Assembly: GCF_039729015.1 (NCBI RefSeq)
Contig: NZ_CP155792.1
Coordinates: 3,182,001-3,246,000 of the forward strand
Direction of reading: 5' to 3'
Length of the DNA: 64,000 nucleotides
Source: Blastococcus sp. HT6-30
GTDB taxonomy: Bacteria > Actinomycetota > Actinomycetes > Mycobacteriales > Geodermatophilaceae
Position 1 is the first letter of the stretch; every line of letters begins with the position of its first letter. The notes beneath the pieces are model-generated. The model saw only the letters and a list, made by a program, of their open reading frames with translations, was not told the DNA's origin and searched no databases. This document shows, one piece after another, positions 16,289 to 23,952 of this stretch. Made by a program: the position numbers and the translations under genes.

Positions 16289-17720
16289 CCGTCAGGCCAG
16301 GCCGTCGCGTGGCCCGTCTCCCCTCGGGGGAGGCGGGCCCGCGGTCGTTCCCGGTCACCTCCCGGAGCACGCCGGTCAGCAGGGGCAGCACCCGGTCCAA
16401 CTCGGCCCGGTCCGGGGCGGCGAAGCCGAGCACCAGACCCGCCCGTCGGTGCGCGCCGTCCAGGTGGTGGCGGCCGAGACCGTCCAGGGCGATCCCCCGT
16501 CGGGCGGCGGCCACCAGGACCGCCTCCTCCACGGCGACGTCCGGAACGGGCACCAGCACGTGCGCACCGGCCGGGTCACCCTCGGCGACGAGACCGGCCG
16601 CGGCCACCACGGCCCGGACGTCCTCCCGCCGTCCCGACAGCTCCCGGCGCAGCCGGCGCAGGTGGCGGGCCAGGTCACCGGAGGACGCGAGCGCGGCGAG
16701 CACCCGCTGCCCGGCCCGCGCCGGCCGGGTTCCCGTAGCCGTGCGGCGGGCCAGCAGCTCGGCGCGCAGCGCCGCCGGGGCCACCAGCCAGCCGACGCCG
16801 AGCGTCGGGCTGAGGATCTTGCTCGTCGTGCCCAGGTGGACCACGACGTCGGGTCCCAGCGCCCCCAGCAGGGGCAGCGGGGCGACGTCGTAGCGCAGCT
16901 CCCCGTCGTAGTCGTCCTCGAGCACCCACCAGCCCTCAGCTCGTGCCCGGGCGACCAGCGCCTGCCGCCGCGCGGCGGACATCCGCCGGCCGAGCGGGTA
17001 CTGGTGCGCCGGCGTGCAGTAGACCGCCGCCAGACCGGCGGGCAGCGCGTCGACGACCAGGCCGTCGTCATCGACGGGGGCCGGGACGACCACCAGCCCC
17101 GCCTCCCGGAGCGCGCCTCCGGCCCGCTGGTAGCCGGGGTCCTCCACGGCCACCCGACTGCCCGGCGGCAGCGTGCGCGCCACCTCACCCACCGCGGCCG
17201 AGGTGCCGCCGGTCGCGAGCACGTCGTCGGCCGTCGCCACCAGCCCGCGGTGGCGGAGCAGGTGCTCGCTCACCACCGACCGGAAGGCTGGGTCGCCCGC
17301 GGCGTCCGGCCGGAGGTCGGGCGGCACGTCACCGGCGGCACGCCAGGCGCGCCGCCACACCCCCCGGTCCAGCACCTCCAGGCAGGGCGAGCCGGCCCGC
17401 AGGTCGACCAGCGCGGGATCCGCCGGCCCCGCGGGCGACGGGCACACCCGCGCGGGCGGGGACGACGGTGCGGCACCGAGCACGAAGGTGCCCACACCCC
17501 GGCGCCCACCGGCCCAGCCCTCGGCCAGCAGCTGGTCGTAGGCGGCGGCCGTCACGGTCCGGCTGACCCGCAGTACACCCGCGAGCTCGCGCGTCGACGG
17601 CAGCCGGTCACCGGGGCGCAGGGTTCCCTCGGCGGCGGCGGCCCGCAGCGCGTCGGCGAGCTGCACCGACAGCGGGGTGCCCAACGCGCGGTCGAGCAGC
17701 AGGGGCGGGATGCCGGTCAC
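15891..17720 (-). CDS. MocR-family regulator with GntR and aminotransferase domains; 3' end suspect
   Basis: Residues 1-75 form a GntR winged helix (RPGDRLPSTRELAGVLRVSR). Residues about 110-455 form a fold-type I aminotransferase-like domain that binds PLP (KILSPTLGVGWL carries the lysine). It probably regulates the divergent PNPOx-like gene; MocR/PdxR proteins sense PLP. The GTG at 17720 has GAGGAGGA upstream. The recognisable protein ends near residue 455 (position about 16356), but the frame stays open for about 154 more Arg/Pro-rich residues antisense to korB, past a terminator hairpin. A TGA at 16292-16294 in another frame suggests a frameshift, a sequencing error or a decayed stop. Confidence 0.8.
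   Translation of the reverse strand: MTGIPPLLLDRALGTPLSVQLADALRAAAAEGTLRPGDRLPSTRELAGVLRVSRTVTAAAYDQLLAEGWAGGRRGVGTFVLGAAPSSPPARVCPSPAGPADPALVDLRAGSPCLEVLDRGVWRRAWRAAGDVPPDLRPDAAGDPAFRSVVSEHLLRHRGLVATADDVLATGGTSAAVGEVARTLPPGSRVAVEDPGYQRAGGALREAGLVVVPAPVDDDGLVVDALPAGLAAVYCTPAHQYPLGRRMSAARRQALVARARAEGWWVLEDDYDGELRYDVAPLPLLGALGPDVVVHLGTTSKILSPTLGVGWLVAPAALRAELLARRTATGTRPARAGQRVLAALASSGDLARHLRRLRRELSGRREDVRAVVAAAGLVAEGDPAGAHVLVPVPDVAVEEAVLVAAARRGIALDGLGRHHLDGAHRRAGLVLGFAAPDRAELDRVLPLLTGVLREVTGNDRGPASPEGRRATRRPGLTATPGPPTCRRRRAARRGRRGPGAAPRGAAPPSSTRRTACAPTGRRPSASSGGPGRTAATGRRRRTGPRGWRRAPRCRSPRPGWSRRSAGPRSRRGPRRRRRPDRTRAACRAPAGSSTSGPWTGPSTGRTHRR
16311..16339. terminator. Bidirectional terminator hairpin between korB and mocR
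   Basis: A 13-bp stem with one G:U pair (GGCCCGTCTCCCC and GGGGAGGCGGGCC) closes on a 3-nt loop TCG. It begins 22 bases after the korB stop codon and lies inside the overlong mocR reading frame, which supports an earlier true end for mocR. Confidence 0.7.
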
Positions 17721-17734
17721 GGTCCTCCTCACCC

Positions 17735-17781
17735 GGTGGCCTGTCGGAAAGGTAGCCGATTGGCCATTCCGAGAGGCCACC
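17735..17781. promoter_or_regulatory. Long inverted-repeat operator candidate between mocR and PNPOx-like gene
   Basis: Two 15-bp arms, 17735-17749 and 17767-17781, are reverse complements at 14 of 15 positions and are 17 bases apart. They occupy most of the 82-base gap between the divergent mocR-like and PNPOx-like start codons. MocR regulators commonly bind such gaps, so this is the expected site for autoregulation and control of the neighbour. Confidence 0.65.
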
Positions 17782-17802
17782 GCGCCCCGCAGGATCGACG
17801 GC

Positions 17803-18489
17803 ATGGACGCTCCCGCCCCGCTCTCCCCCACCGACCGCAGCACCGTGCGCCGGGGCGCGAAGCGCGCCCGGACCGACCGCGCCGACCTCCACGCGGTGCT
17901 CGACTCCGGGCTGATCGGCCACCTGGGCGTCGACCTCGGCGGCGCTCCCGTCGTGCTGCCCACGGGCTACGGCCGGAACGGGAACACCCTCTACCTGCAC
18001 GGCTCCACGGGGGCCGCGACGCTCCGGGCCGCCGGGGGCGGGGCGCCGGTGTGCTTCACCGTCACCCTCCTGGACGGCATCGTGTACGCCCGCTCGGCCT
18101 TCCACCACTCGGTCAACTACCGCTGCGCCGTCGTGCACGGCCGGGCCCGCCTGGTCGAGGACCCCGACGAGCGGCTGCTCGGCCTCCGGGTGCTCACCGA
18201 GCACCTGGCCCCCGGCTCCTGGACGGCGGCCCGCCTCCCCAACCGCAAGGAGCTGGCCGCGACCGCGGTGCTCGCTCTCGACCTGGCCGAGGCGAGCGTG
18301 AAGATCCGCACCGGTCCGCCGGGCGACGACGAGCACGACCTGACGGGCCCCGGGGTCGCCGACCCGGTGTGGGCGGGGGTGCTGCCGCTGCGCACGGTGG
18401 CCGGGGAGCCGGAGCCCTGCCCGCTGCTCCCCGCGGGCGTGGCGGTCCCGGCCCGGGTACGCGACCGGCGGGTCAGCTCCCCGGCGTGA
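17803..18489 (+). CDS. Pyridoxamine 5'-phosphate oxidase-like FMN-binding protein
   Basis: 228 residues with a split-barrel flavin-binding fold of the nitroimidazole-resistance/PNPOx-like type. Features are GHLGVDLGGAPVVLPTGYGRNGNTLYLHGSTGA, typical of the FMN-binding N-terminal half, and NYRCAVVHGRARLVED. The flavoenzyme reaction is unknown. It lies divergent from the MocR-type regulator, which suggests a B6-related or MocR-controlled role. The start at 17803 is the first ATG after the inverted repeat. Its 3' end overlaps the convergent sugar dehydrogenase gene by 17 bases. Confidence 0.85.
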   Translation: MDAPAPLSPTDRSTVRRGAKRARTDRADLHAVLDSGLIGHLGVDLGGAPVVLPTGYGRNGNTLYLHGSTGAATLRAAGGGAPVCFTVTLLDGIVYARSAFHHSVNYRCAVVHGRARLVEDPDERLLGLRVLTEHLAPGSWTAARLPNRKELAATAVLALDLAEASVKIRTGPPGDDEHDLTGPGVADPVWAGVLPLRTVAGEPEPCPLLPAGVAVPARVRDRRVSSPA

Positions 18490-19603
18490 TCCGGAGCAGC
18501 CGGTCGTCGTCGCCGTTGTCGGTGACGGCGTACAGCGCGCCGTCGGCGCCCTGCTGGACGGTGCGGATCCGCCCGTAGGCGTCGTCGAGCGGCGGCACCT
18601 GGAACTGCTCGGTGAGATCGCCCTCGTCGTCGAGCCGCAGCGCCAGCACGCCCTGGTCCTTGAGCAGGGCGACGAGCAGCAGTCCGTCGTAGGCGCCCCA
18701 CTCGTCGCCGCTCACGAAGGTCGCGCCGCTGGTGGCCAGGGTCGGCTGCCCCGAGGCCCAGACGGCCGGAACGGCGCCGGGGATGGACGGATCGGTCATC
18801 GGGACGCTCTCGTCGTAGGAGCCGCCGCCGTCGGGGTTCCAGCCGTAGTTCCCGCCCTCGCGCAGGAGGTTCACCTCGTCGTCCCGGTCCGGGCCGTGCT
18901 CGACGGCGTAGACCTGCCCGCTGCCGGGGCGGATGGCCAGGCCCTGCACGTTGCGGTGCCCGCTGGTCCAGACGGTGACCTCCCCGGTGGCCGGATCGGC
19001 GCGCAGCACCTTGCCGCCGAGCGAGCCGGGGTCCTGCGGCACCGTGCCGGTGGCGGTGTCGCCGGTGCCGATCAGCAGGGCGCCGTCAGGGGCGAACTCC
19101 AGCCGGCACCCGCCGTGCCGGCCGCTGCGCTCGTTGAGCGGCAGCCCGCCGACGAGCGGGTCGTCGGCCCGGGTGAGGGCGGACCAGTCCTCGGCCAGGG
19201 TCCAGGCCACCACCTGAATCTCGCCGGAGGTGGCGCCCTGGCAGCTGTAGAGGCGGCGGTTCTCCTCGAACGCGGGATCCAGGGCCAGCCCCATGAGGCC
19301 GGTCTCGCCGACGGCCCGGAGGTCGCCGAGGTCCGCCCGGACCTGCTGCACGGTGCCGTCGGGCAGGACGGCGGTGAAGCCTCCGGACCGCTCGTCGACC
19401 AGCAGGGTGCCGTCCGGCGCCTGGACGACGTCCCACGGGTGGTCCAGCCCCTCGGCGAGCACCTCGACGTCCAACTCCGGTGCGCCCGTGGGCGTGCCGG
19501 TCGGGACGGACGGCCCGGCCGGGCGCAACCCGGCGTCGCTCTCCGCGCCGGAGCAGCCGGCCGTCAGGAGGGCCGCGGCCAGCAGGACGGGGAGGGAGTG
19601 CAC
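18473..19603 (-). CDS. PQQ-dependent sugar dehydrogenase-like lipoprotein
   Basis: 376 residues with an N-terminal signal peptide and lipobox LLTAGC, so probably anchored outside the membrane. The beta-propeller domain of soluble glucose/sorbosone dehydrogenases is visible: GLDHPWDVVQAPDGTLLV, GETGLMGLALDPAF, GHRNVQGLAIRPGSGQVYAVEHGPDRDDEVN and GGNYGWN. Such enzymes oxidise aldoses using PQQ; no pqq synthesis genes are in the window. Substrate is unknown. Confidence 0.92.
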   Translation of the reverse strand: MHSLPVLLAAALLTAGCSGAESDAGLRPAGPSVPTGTPTGAPELDVEVLAEGLDHPWDVVQAPDGTLLVDERSGGFTAVLPDGTVQQVRADLGDLRAVGETGLMGLALDPAFEENRRLYSCQGATSGEIQVVAWTLAEDWSALTRADDPLVGGLPLNERSGRHGGCRLEFAPDGALLIGTGDTATGTVPQDPGSLGGKVLRADPATGEVTVWTSGHRNVQGLAIRPGSGQVYAVEHGPDRDDEVNLLREGGNYGWNPDGGGSYDESVPMTDPSIPGAVPAVWASGQPTLATSGATFVSGDEWGAYDGLLLVALLKDQGVLALRLDDEGDLTEQFQVPPLDDAYGRIRTVQQGADGALYAVTDNGDDDRLLRITPGS

Positions 19604-19705
19604 CTACCCAGCATGGCCCCGGCCACTGCGGGCTGCCTCCCGCCGCGGCCGGGACAGGGGACATCGGCCACGACCACGAGCCCGGGACAGTTCCGGGTGA
19701 GGGTG

Positions 19706-20761
19706 TCAGCTGGTGCGGATCACCACGTAGCCGCAGAGGGCGGACAGGGCGTCCCGGACGGCCCCCTCGGGAACGGCGTCCAGCCGGGCCCGCGCCCGGT
19801 CGGCGTACTGGCGCAGCACCTCGGTGGCCCGCTCGAGCGACCGGGAGGACCGCAGCAACGCCAGCGCCTCGGCGTGCTGGGCGTCGTCGGTGACGGGGCC
19901 GGCCACCAGCTCGCGCAGCCGGGCCTCCGCGGGGTCGTCACCGGCCAGCGCGAAGAGCACCGGCAGCGTGGCGATGCCCTCGCGCAGATCGGTGCCGGGC
20001 AACTTCCCGGAGACGCCGTCGCGGCTGATGATGTCGATCAGGTCGTCGGAGATCTGGAAGGCGACCCCGACCTCCTCGCCGAACTCGGTGAGAGCGGCGA
20101 CCAGGCCGGCGTCCACACCGGCGAAGGCAGCGCCGAAGCGGGCCGACGTCGCCACCAGCGAGCCGGTCTTGTCCGCCAGCACGTCGAGGTAGTGGGCGAT
20201 CGCGTCCTCGCCGGGCTGGGCGCCGACGGTCTCCTTGATCTGCCCGGTGACCAGCCGCTCGAAGGTGCGGGCCTGGATCCGCACGGCCTCGGGCCCGAGG
20301 TCGGCCAGGATGTCCGACGCCCGGGCGAAGAGCAGGTCGCCGGTGAGGATCGCGATGCTGTTGCTCCACCGGCTGTTGGCGCTGGGCGCCCCCCGGCGGA
20401 CGGCGGCTTCGTCCATGACGTCGTCGTGGTAGAGCGTCGCGAGGTGGGTGAGCTCGCACACCACCGCGCCCCGGGTCACCTCCGGAGCAGCCGGGTCGCC
20501 GAGCTGGGCGGCCAGCAGCGCCAGCATCGGGCGGAACCGCTTGCCCCCGGCGGCCATCAGGTGACCGGCCGCCTCCCGCACGAACGGGTGCTCGCTGCCC
20601 ACCGCCCGGGCCAGCTCCGACTCGACCCGGGCGAGCCCATCGGCCAGCGCTTCCCCGAGCTCGCCCTCGGGCAGCCAGGGGCCGATGGTCGACGCCGGGG
20701 TGGAGATCCGGTGCCAGGCCTCGGTGGGAGTGCCGTCGACTGCGGCACGGGCTCCGGTCAT
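19706..20761 (-). CDS. Long-chain all-trans polyprenyl diphosphate synthase
   Basis: Builds the isoprenoid tail, most likely of menaquinone, by condensing IPP units. The 351 residues carry the first Asp-rich motif DDVMD in LATLYHDDVMDEAA, the second DDLID in FQISDDLIDII, and GGKRFRPML near the N-terminus. The start ATG at 20761 overlaps the nuoN stop by one ATGA unit, so it is the last gene of the nuo operon. Product chain length cannot be derived from sequence alone. Confidence 0.93.
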   Translation of the reverse strand: MTGARAAVDGTPTEAWHRISTPASTIGPWLPEGELGEALADGLARVESELARAVGSEHPFVREAAGHLMAAGGKRFRPMLALLAAQLGDPAAPEVTRGAVVCELTHLATLYHDDVMDEAAVRRGAPSANSRWSNSIAILTGDLLFARASDILADLGPEAVRIQARTFERLVTGQIKETVGAQPGEDAIAHYLDVLADKTGSLVATSARFGAAFAGVDAGLVAALTEFGEEVGVAFQISDDLIDIISRDGVSGKLPGTDLREGIATLPVLFALAGDDPAEARLRELVAGPVTDDAQHAEALALLRSSRSLERATEVLRQYADRARARLDAVPEGAVRDALSALCGYVVIRTS

Positions 20762-22299
20762 CAACCGACGAAGATAGCCGCCTGCTCGGCGAGGGCGAGC
20801 ACCGCCCCGGGGAGGATGCCGAGCACCAGGGTGCCGGTGGCCGTCACCGCGAGCACGAGCGTCGTGGGCACCCCCGGAACGCCGACCGTGGGCCCGTCGG
20901 CGACCGGCTCGGAGAAGTACATCAGCACGATCACCCGAAGGTAGAAGAAGGCGGCGACCGCGCTCGCCAGCAGCGCCACGACGACCAGCGGCCAGGCGCC
21001 CTGCTCGATCGCGGCCCGGAAGACGGCGAACTTTCCGGTGAAGCCGGCGGTGAGCGGGATGCCGGCCAGCGCCAGCAGGAACAGCGTCATCACCGCCGCG
21101 GTCAGCGGGGACCGCGCCCCGAGGCCCGCCCACTGCGACAGGTGGCTCGCCTCCCCGTCGCCGTCGCGCACGAGCGTCAGGACGGCGAAGGCGCCGAGCG
21201 TGGTGAGCCCGTAGGTGAGCAGGTAGAACATCGTGGCCGCGAGACCGGAGCCGCCGCCGTCGGCGCCGAGGCCGATGACGCCGGTGAGCAGGAAGCCGGC
21301 GTGGGCGACCGAGGAGTAGGCGAGCATCCGCTTGAGGTCGGTCTGGGTGAGGCCGAGGATCGCGCCCACCACCATCGAGGCGATGGCGGCGGCGTAGACC
21401 AGCGGCCGCCAGGTCCACTCGGCAGTGCCGAACGCGACGTACAGCAGCCGCAGGATGGCGCCGAACGCCGCGACCTTCGTGCACGCGGCCATGAAGGCGG
21501 TGACCGGCGTCGGGGCGCCCTGGTAGACGTCGGGCGTCCAGGAGTGGAACGGCGCGACGCTGGCCTTGAACAGCAGGCCCACGATCAGCAGGGCGAGCCC
21601 CAGGACCAGCAGCACGCCGCCGGCGTCGGCGGTCGCCGCCTCGCGGATGTCGCTCAGGCGGACGCTGCCGGTGGCGCCGTAGACCAGCGCCAGCCCGTAG
21701 AGGAAGAAGGCCGAGGCGAAGGCGCCCAGCAGGAAGTACTTGACCGCCGCTTCCTGGGACAGCAGCCGACGCCGCCGCGCCATCCCGCTGATCAGGTACA
21801 GCGGCAGGCTGAGCACCTCCAGCGCCACGAACATGACCAGCAGGTCGTTCGAGGCGACGAAGAGCATCATGCCGCCGATGGCGAAGCTCGCGAGGGGGTA
21901 GACCTCGGTCTGCACCTCCGGCACCGTGGCGAGCTCCCGGTCCCGCGGGCTGCCCGCCGGAACGGCGGCGCTGACGACGAACGCCGACCGCGCCGGGTCC
22001 AGCGCCCGCTCGGCGAACAGCAGGATCGACAGCGCGCCCAGGCCGGCGATCGTGGCCTGCAGGAACAGTGCCGCGCCGTCGACGGCCAGCGCGCCGCCGG
22101 CGGTGACCTGCCGGGCGCCGGCGAGGAGCAGGGTGGCGAGGAAGGCGCCTGCGGTGCCGGCGAGCGCGAGCCCCACCTGCAGGGGGTGCCGGAGCCCGCG
22201 TGGGGCGAACGCCTCCACCAGGACGCCGATGCAGGCCGCACCGAGGACGAGCAGCAGCGGCGCCAGCGCGGCGAAGTCGAAGTCGGGCGCCTCGATCAT
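20761..22299 (-). CDS. nuoN: NADH-quinone oxidoreductase subunit N
   Basis: Antiporter-like proton-pumping membrane subunit of complex I. 512 residues with about fourteen hydrophobic helices. The conserved region LLFKASVAPFHSWTPDVYQGAPTPVTAFMA is present and includes the discontinuous-helix lysine. It overlaps nuoM by 4 bases and the polyprenyl synthase by 3. Confidence 0.97.
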   Translation of the reverse strand: MIEAPDFDFAALAPLLLVLGAACIGVLVEAFAPRGLRHPLQVGLALAGTAGAFLATLLLAGARQVTAGGALAVDGAALFLQATIAGLGALSILLFAERALDPARSAFVVSAAVPAGSPRDRELATVPEVQTEVYPLASFAIGGMMLFVASNDLLVMFVALEVLSLPLYLISGMARRRRLLSQEAAVKYFLLGAFASAFFLYGLALVYGATGSVRLSDIREAATADAGGVLLVLGLALLIVGLLFKASVAPFHSWTPDVYQGAPTPVTAFMAACTKVAAFGAILRLLYVAFGTAEWTWRPLVYAAAIASMVVGAILGLTQTDLKRMLAYSSVAHAGFLLTGVIGLGADGGGSGLAATMFYLLTYGLTTLGAFAVLTLVRDGDGEASHLSQWAGLGARSPLTAAVMTLFLLALAGIPLTAGFTGKFAVFRAAIEQGAWPLVVVALLASAVAAFFYLRVIVLMYFSEPVADGPTVGVPGVPTTLVLAVTATGTLVLGILPGAVLALAEQAAIFVG

Positions 22300-23912
22300 C
22301 GGTCGGTCCCTCCGGGGGCGCCCAGGTCGCCGAGGGTGGCGACGACGGCGGGTTCGATGAGGTCGATCAGCGGCTGCGGGTAGACCCCCAGGCCGATGAT
22401 CAGCGCGACCAGCGGCGCCACGACGGCGAGCTCCCGCCGGCTGAGGTCGGCGAACCGCGACCGGCCGCGCGCGGGAGCCGGCGCGGTCACCGTCGCGGTG
22501 GCCGCCGACGCACCACCCCGGGCGGGCTCGGTGCCCGGTGCGGGGTCGCCACCGTGCACGTCGGGCAGCAGCACGCCACGGGCCGGCCCGTGCATGGTGC
22601 GCTGGTACATCAGCAGCACGTAGAGCGCGGCCAGGATGATGCCGACCGTCGCGAGGATCGTGAACACCGGCCGCTCCGGGAACGAGCCGATCAGCACGAG
22701 GAACTCGCTGACGAAGCTGTTGGTACCCGGCAGCGCCAGGGACGCCAGGCCGGCGACCAGGAAGGCGCCGGCCAGCAGCGGAGCCTTCGCCGCGACGCCG
22801 CCGTAGTCCCCGATCTGGCGGGAGCCGCCCCGGCTGATCAGCATGCCGACGACGAGGAACAGCAACCCCGTCGCGATGCCGTGGTTGACCATGTAGAGCA
22901 CCGCGCCGGTGGCCGCCTCGGTGGTGAAGGCGAAGATGCCCAGCGCGATGAACCCGAAGTGCGAGATCGACGTGTAGGACACCAGCCGCTTCATGTCGCT
23001 CTGCCCCATGGCCAGCAGCGCGGCGTACAGGATGCCGACGACCGCCAGGACCAGCACGAACGGCGCCAGCTCACGGGAGGCGTCGGGGAACAGCGGCAGG
23101 CAGTAGCGCAGGAAGCCGAACGTGCCCACCTTGTCGAGCACGCCGACCAGCAGCACCGCTCCGCCGATCGGGGCCTCGGCGCCGGAGTCGGGCAGCCAGG
23201 TGTGGAAGGGCACCAGCGGCGCCTTGATGGCGAAAGCGACGAAGAAGCCCAGGAACAGCAGCTTCTGCACGTCGGGGTCGATGTCCAGCTGCCGGAGCGC
23301 GTCGAAGGCGAAGGTGCCCTCCCCCAGCTGACTGGTGCTCACCACGTACAGCCCGATGACCGAGGCGAGCATGACCAGCCCGCCGACCAGGCTGTAGACG
23401 AAGAACTTGACGGCCGCGTACTGCCGGCGCGGCCCGCCGAAACTGCCGATCAGGAAGTACATCGGAACCAGCATCGCCTCGAAGAAGACGTAGAAGAGCA
23501 GCACGTCGGTGGCGGCGAAGACGCCGACCATCATCGCCTCGAGCAGCAGCAGCCAGGCGAAGAAGACCCGGGCCGGGCGGGGCCCGGCGTCGGCCTCGTG
23601 CCAGGAGGCGCCGATCACCAGGGGCACGAGCACGCCGATGAGCAGCAGCATCACCAGCGCGATGCCGTCGACCCCGAGGGCAAACTCGGAGCCGAAGTCG
23701 GGGATCCAGGACACCGCCGTCGTCAGCTGGAACCGCTCGCCGCCGGCGTCGAAGGCGACCGTGGTGAGCACCGCGAGCAGCAGGACGACGAGGCTGACGC
23801 CGAGCGCGACCTGTTTGGCGAGCAGCTCCCGCCCACGCGGCAGGGCGGCGACCGCCGCGGCACCGACGGCCGGCACGGCGATCATCGCCAGCAGCCAGGG
23901 GAAGTCGCTCAC
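22296..23912 (-). CDS. nuoM: NADH-quinone oxidoreductase subunit M
   Basis: Membrane antiporter-like subunit, 538 residues. Visible motifs are FYVFFEAMLVPMYFLIG, AFAIKAPLVPFHTWLPDSGAEAP and LVSYTSISHFGF. The C-terminal part carries a Pro/Ala-rich loop (TATVTAPAPARGRSRF) on a cytoplasmic stretch. GTG start at 23912. Confidence 0.97.
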   Translation of the reverse strand: MSDFPWLLAMIAVPAVGAAAVAALPRGRELLAKQVALGVSLVVLLLAVLTTVAFDAGGERFQLTTAVSWIPDFGSEFALGVDGIALVMLLLIGVLVPLVIGASWHEADAGPRPARVFFAWLLLLEAMMVGVFAATDVLLFYVFFEAMLVPMYFLIGSFGGPRRQYAAVKFFVYSLVGGLVMLASVIGLYVVSTSQLGEGTFAFDALRQLDIDPDVQKLLFLGFFVAFAIKAPLVPFHTWLPDSGAEAPIGGAVLLVGVLDKVGTFGFLRYCLPLFPDASRELAPFVLVLAVVGILYAALLAMGQSDMKRLVSYTSISHFGFIALGIFAFTTEAATGAVLYMVNHGIATGLLFLVVGMLISRGGSRQIGDYGGVAAKAPLLAGAFLVAGLASLALPGTNSFVSEFLVLIGSFPERPVFTILATVGIILAALYVLLMYQRTMHGPARGVLLPDVHGGDPAPGTEPARGGASAATATVTAPAPARGRSRFADLSRRELAVVAPLVALIIGLGVYPQPLIDLIEPAVVATLGDLGAPGGTDR

Positions 23913-23952
23913 TGGTCGGTTCCCTTTCCGAGGAGGGGTGGGGTCTGCCGGT

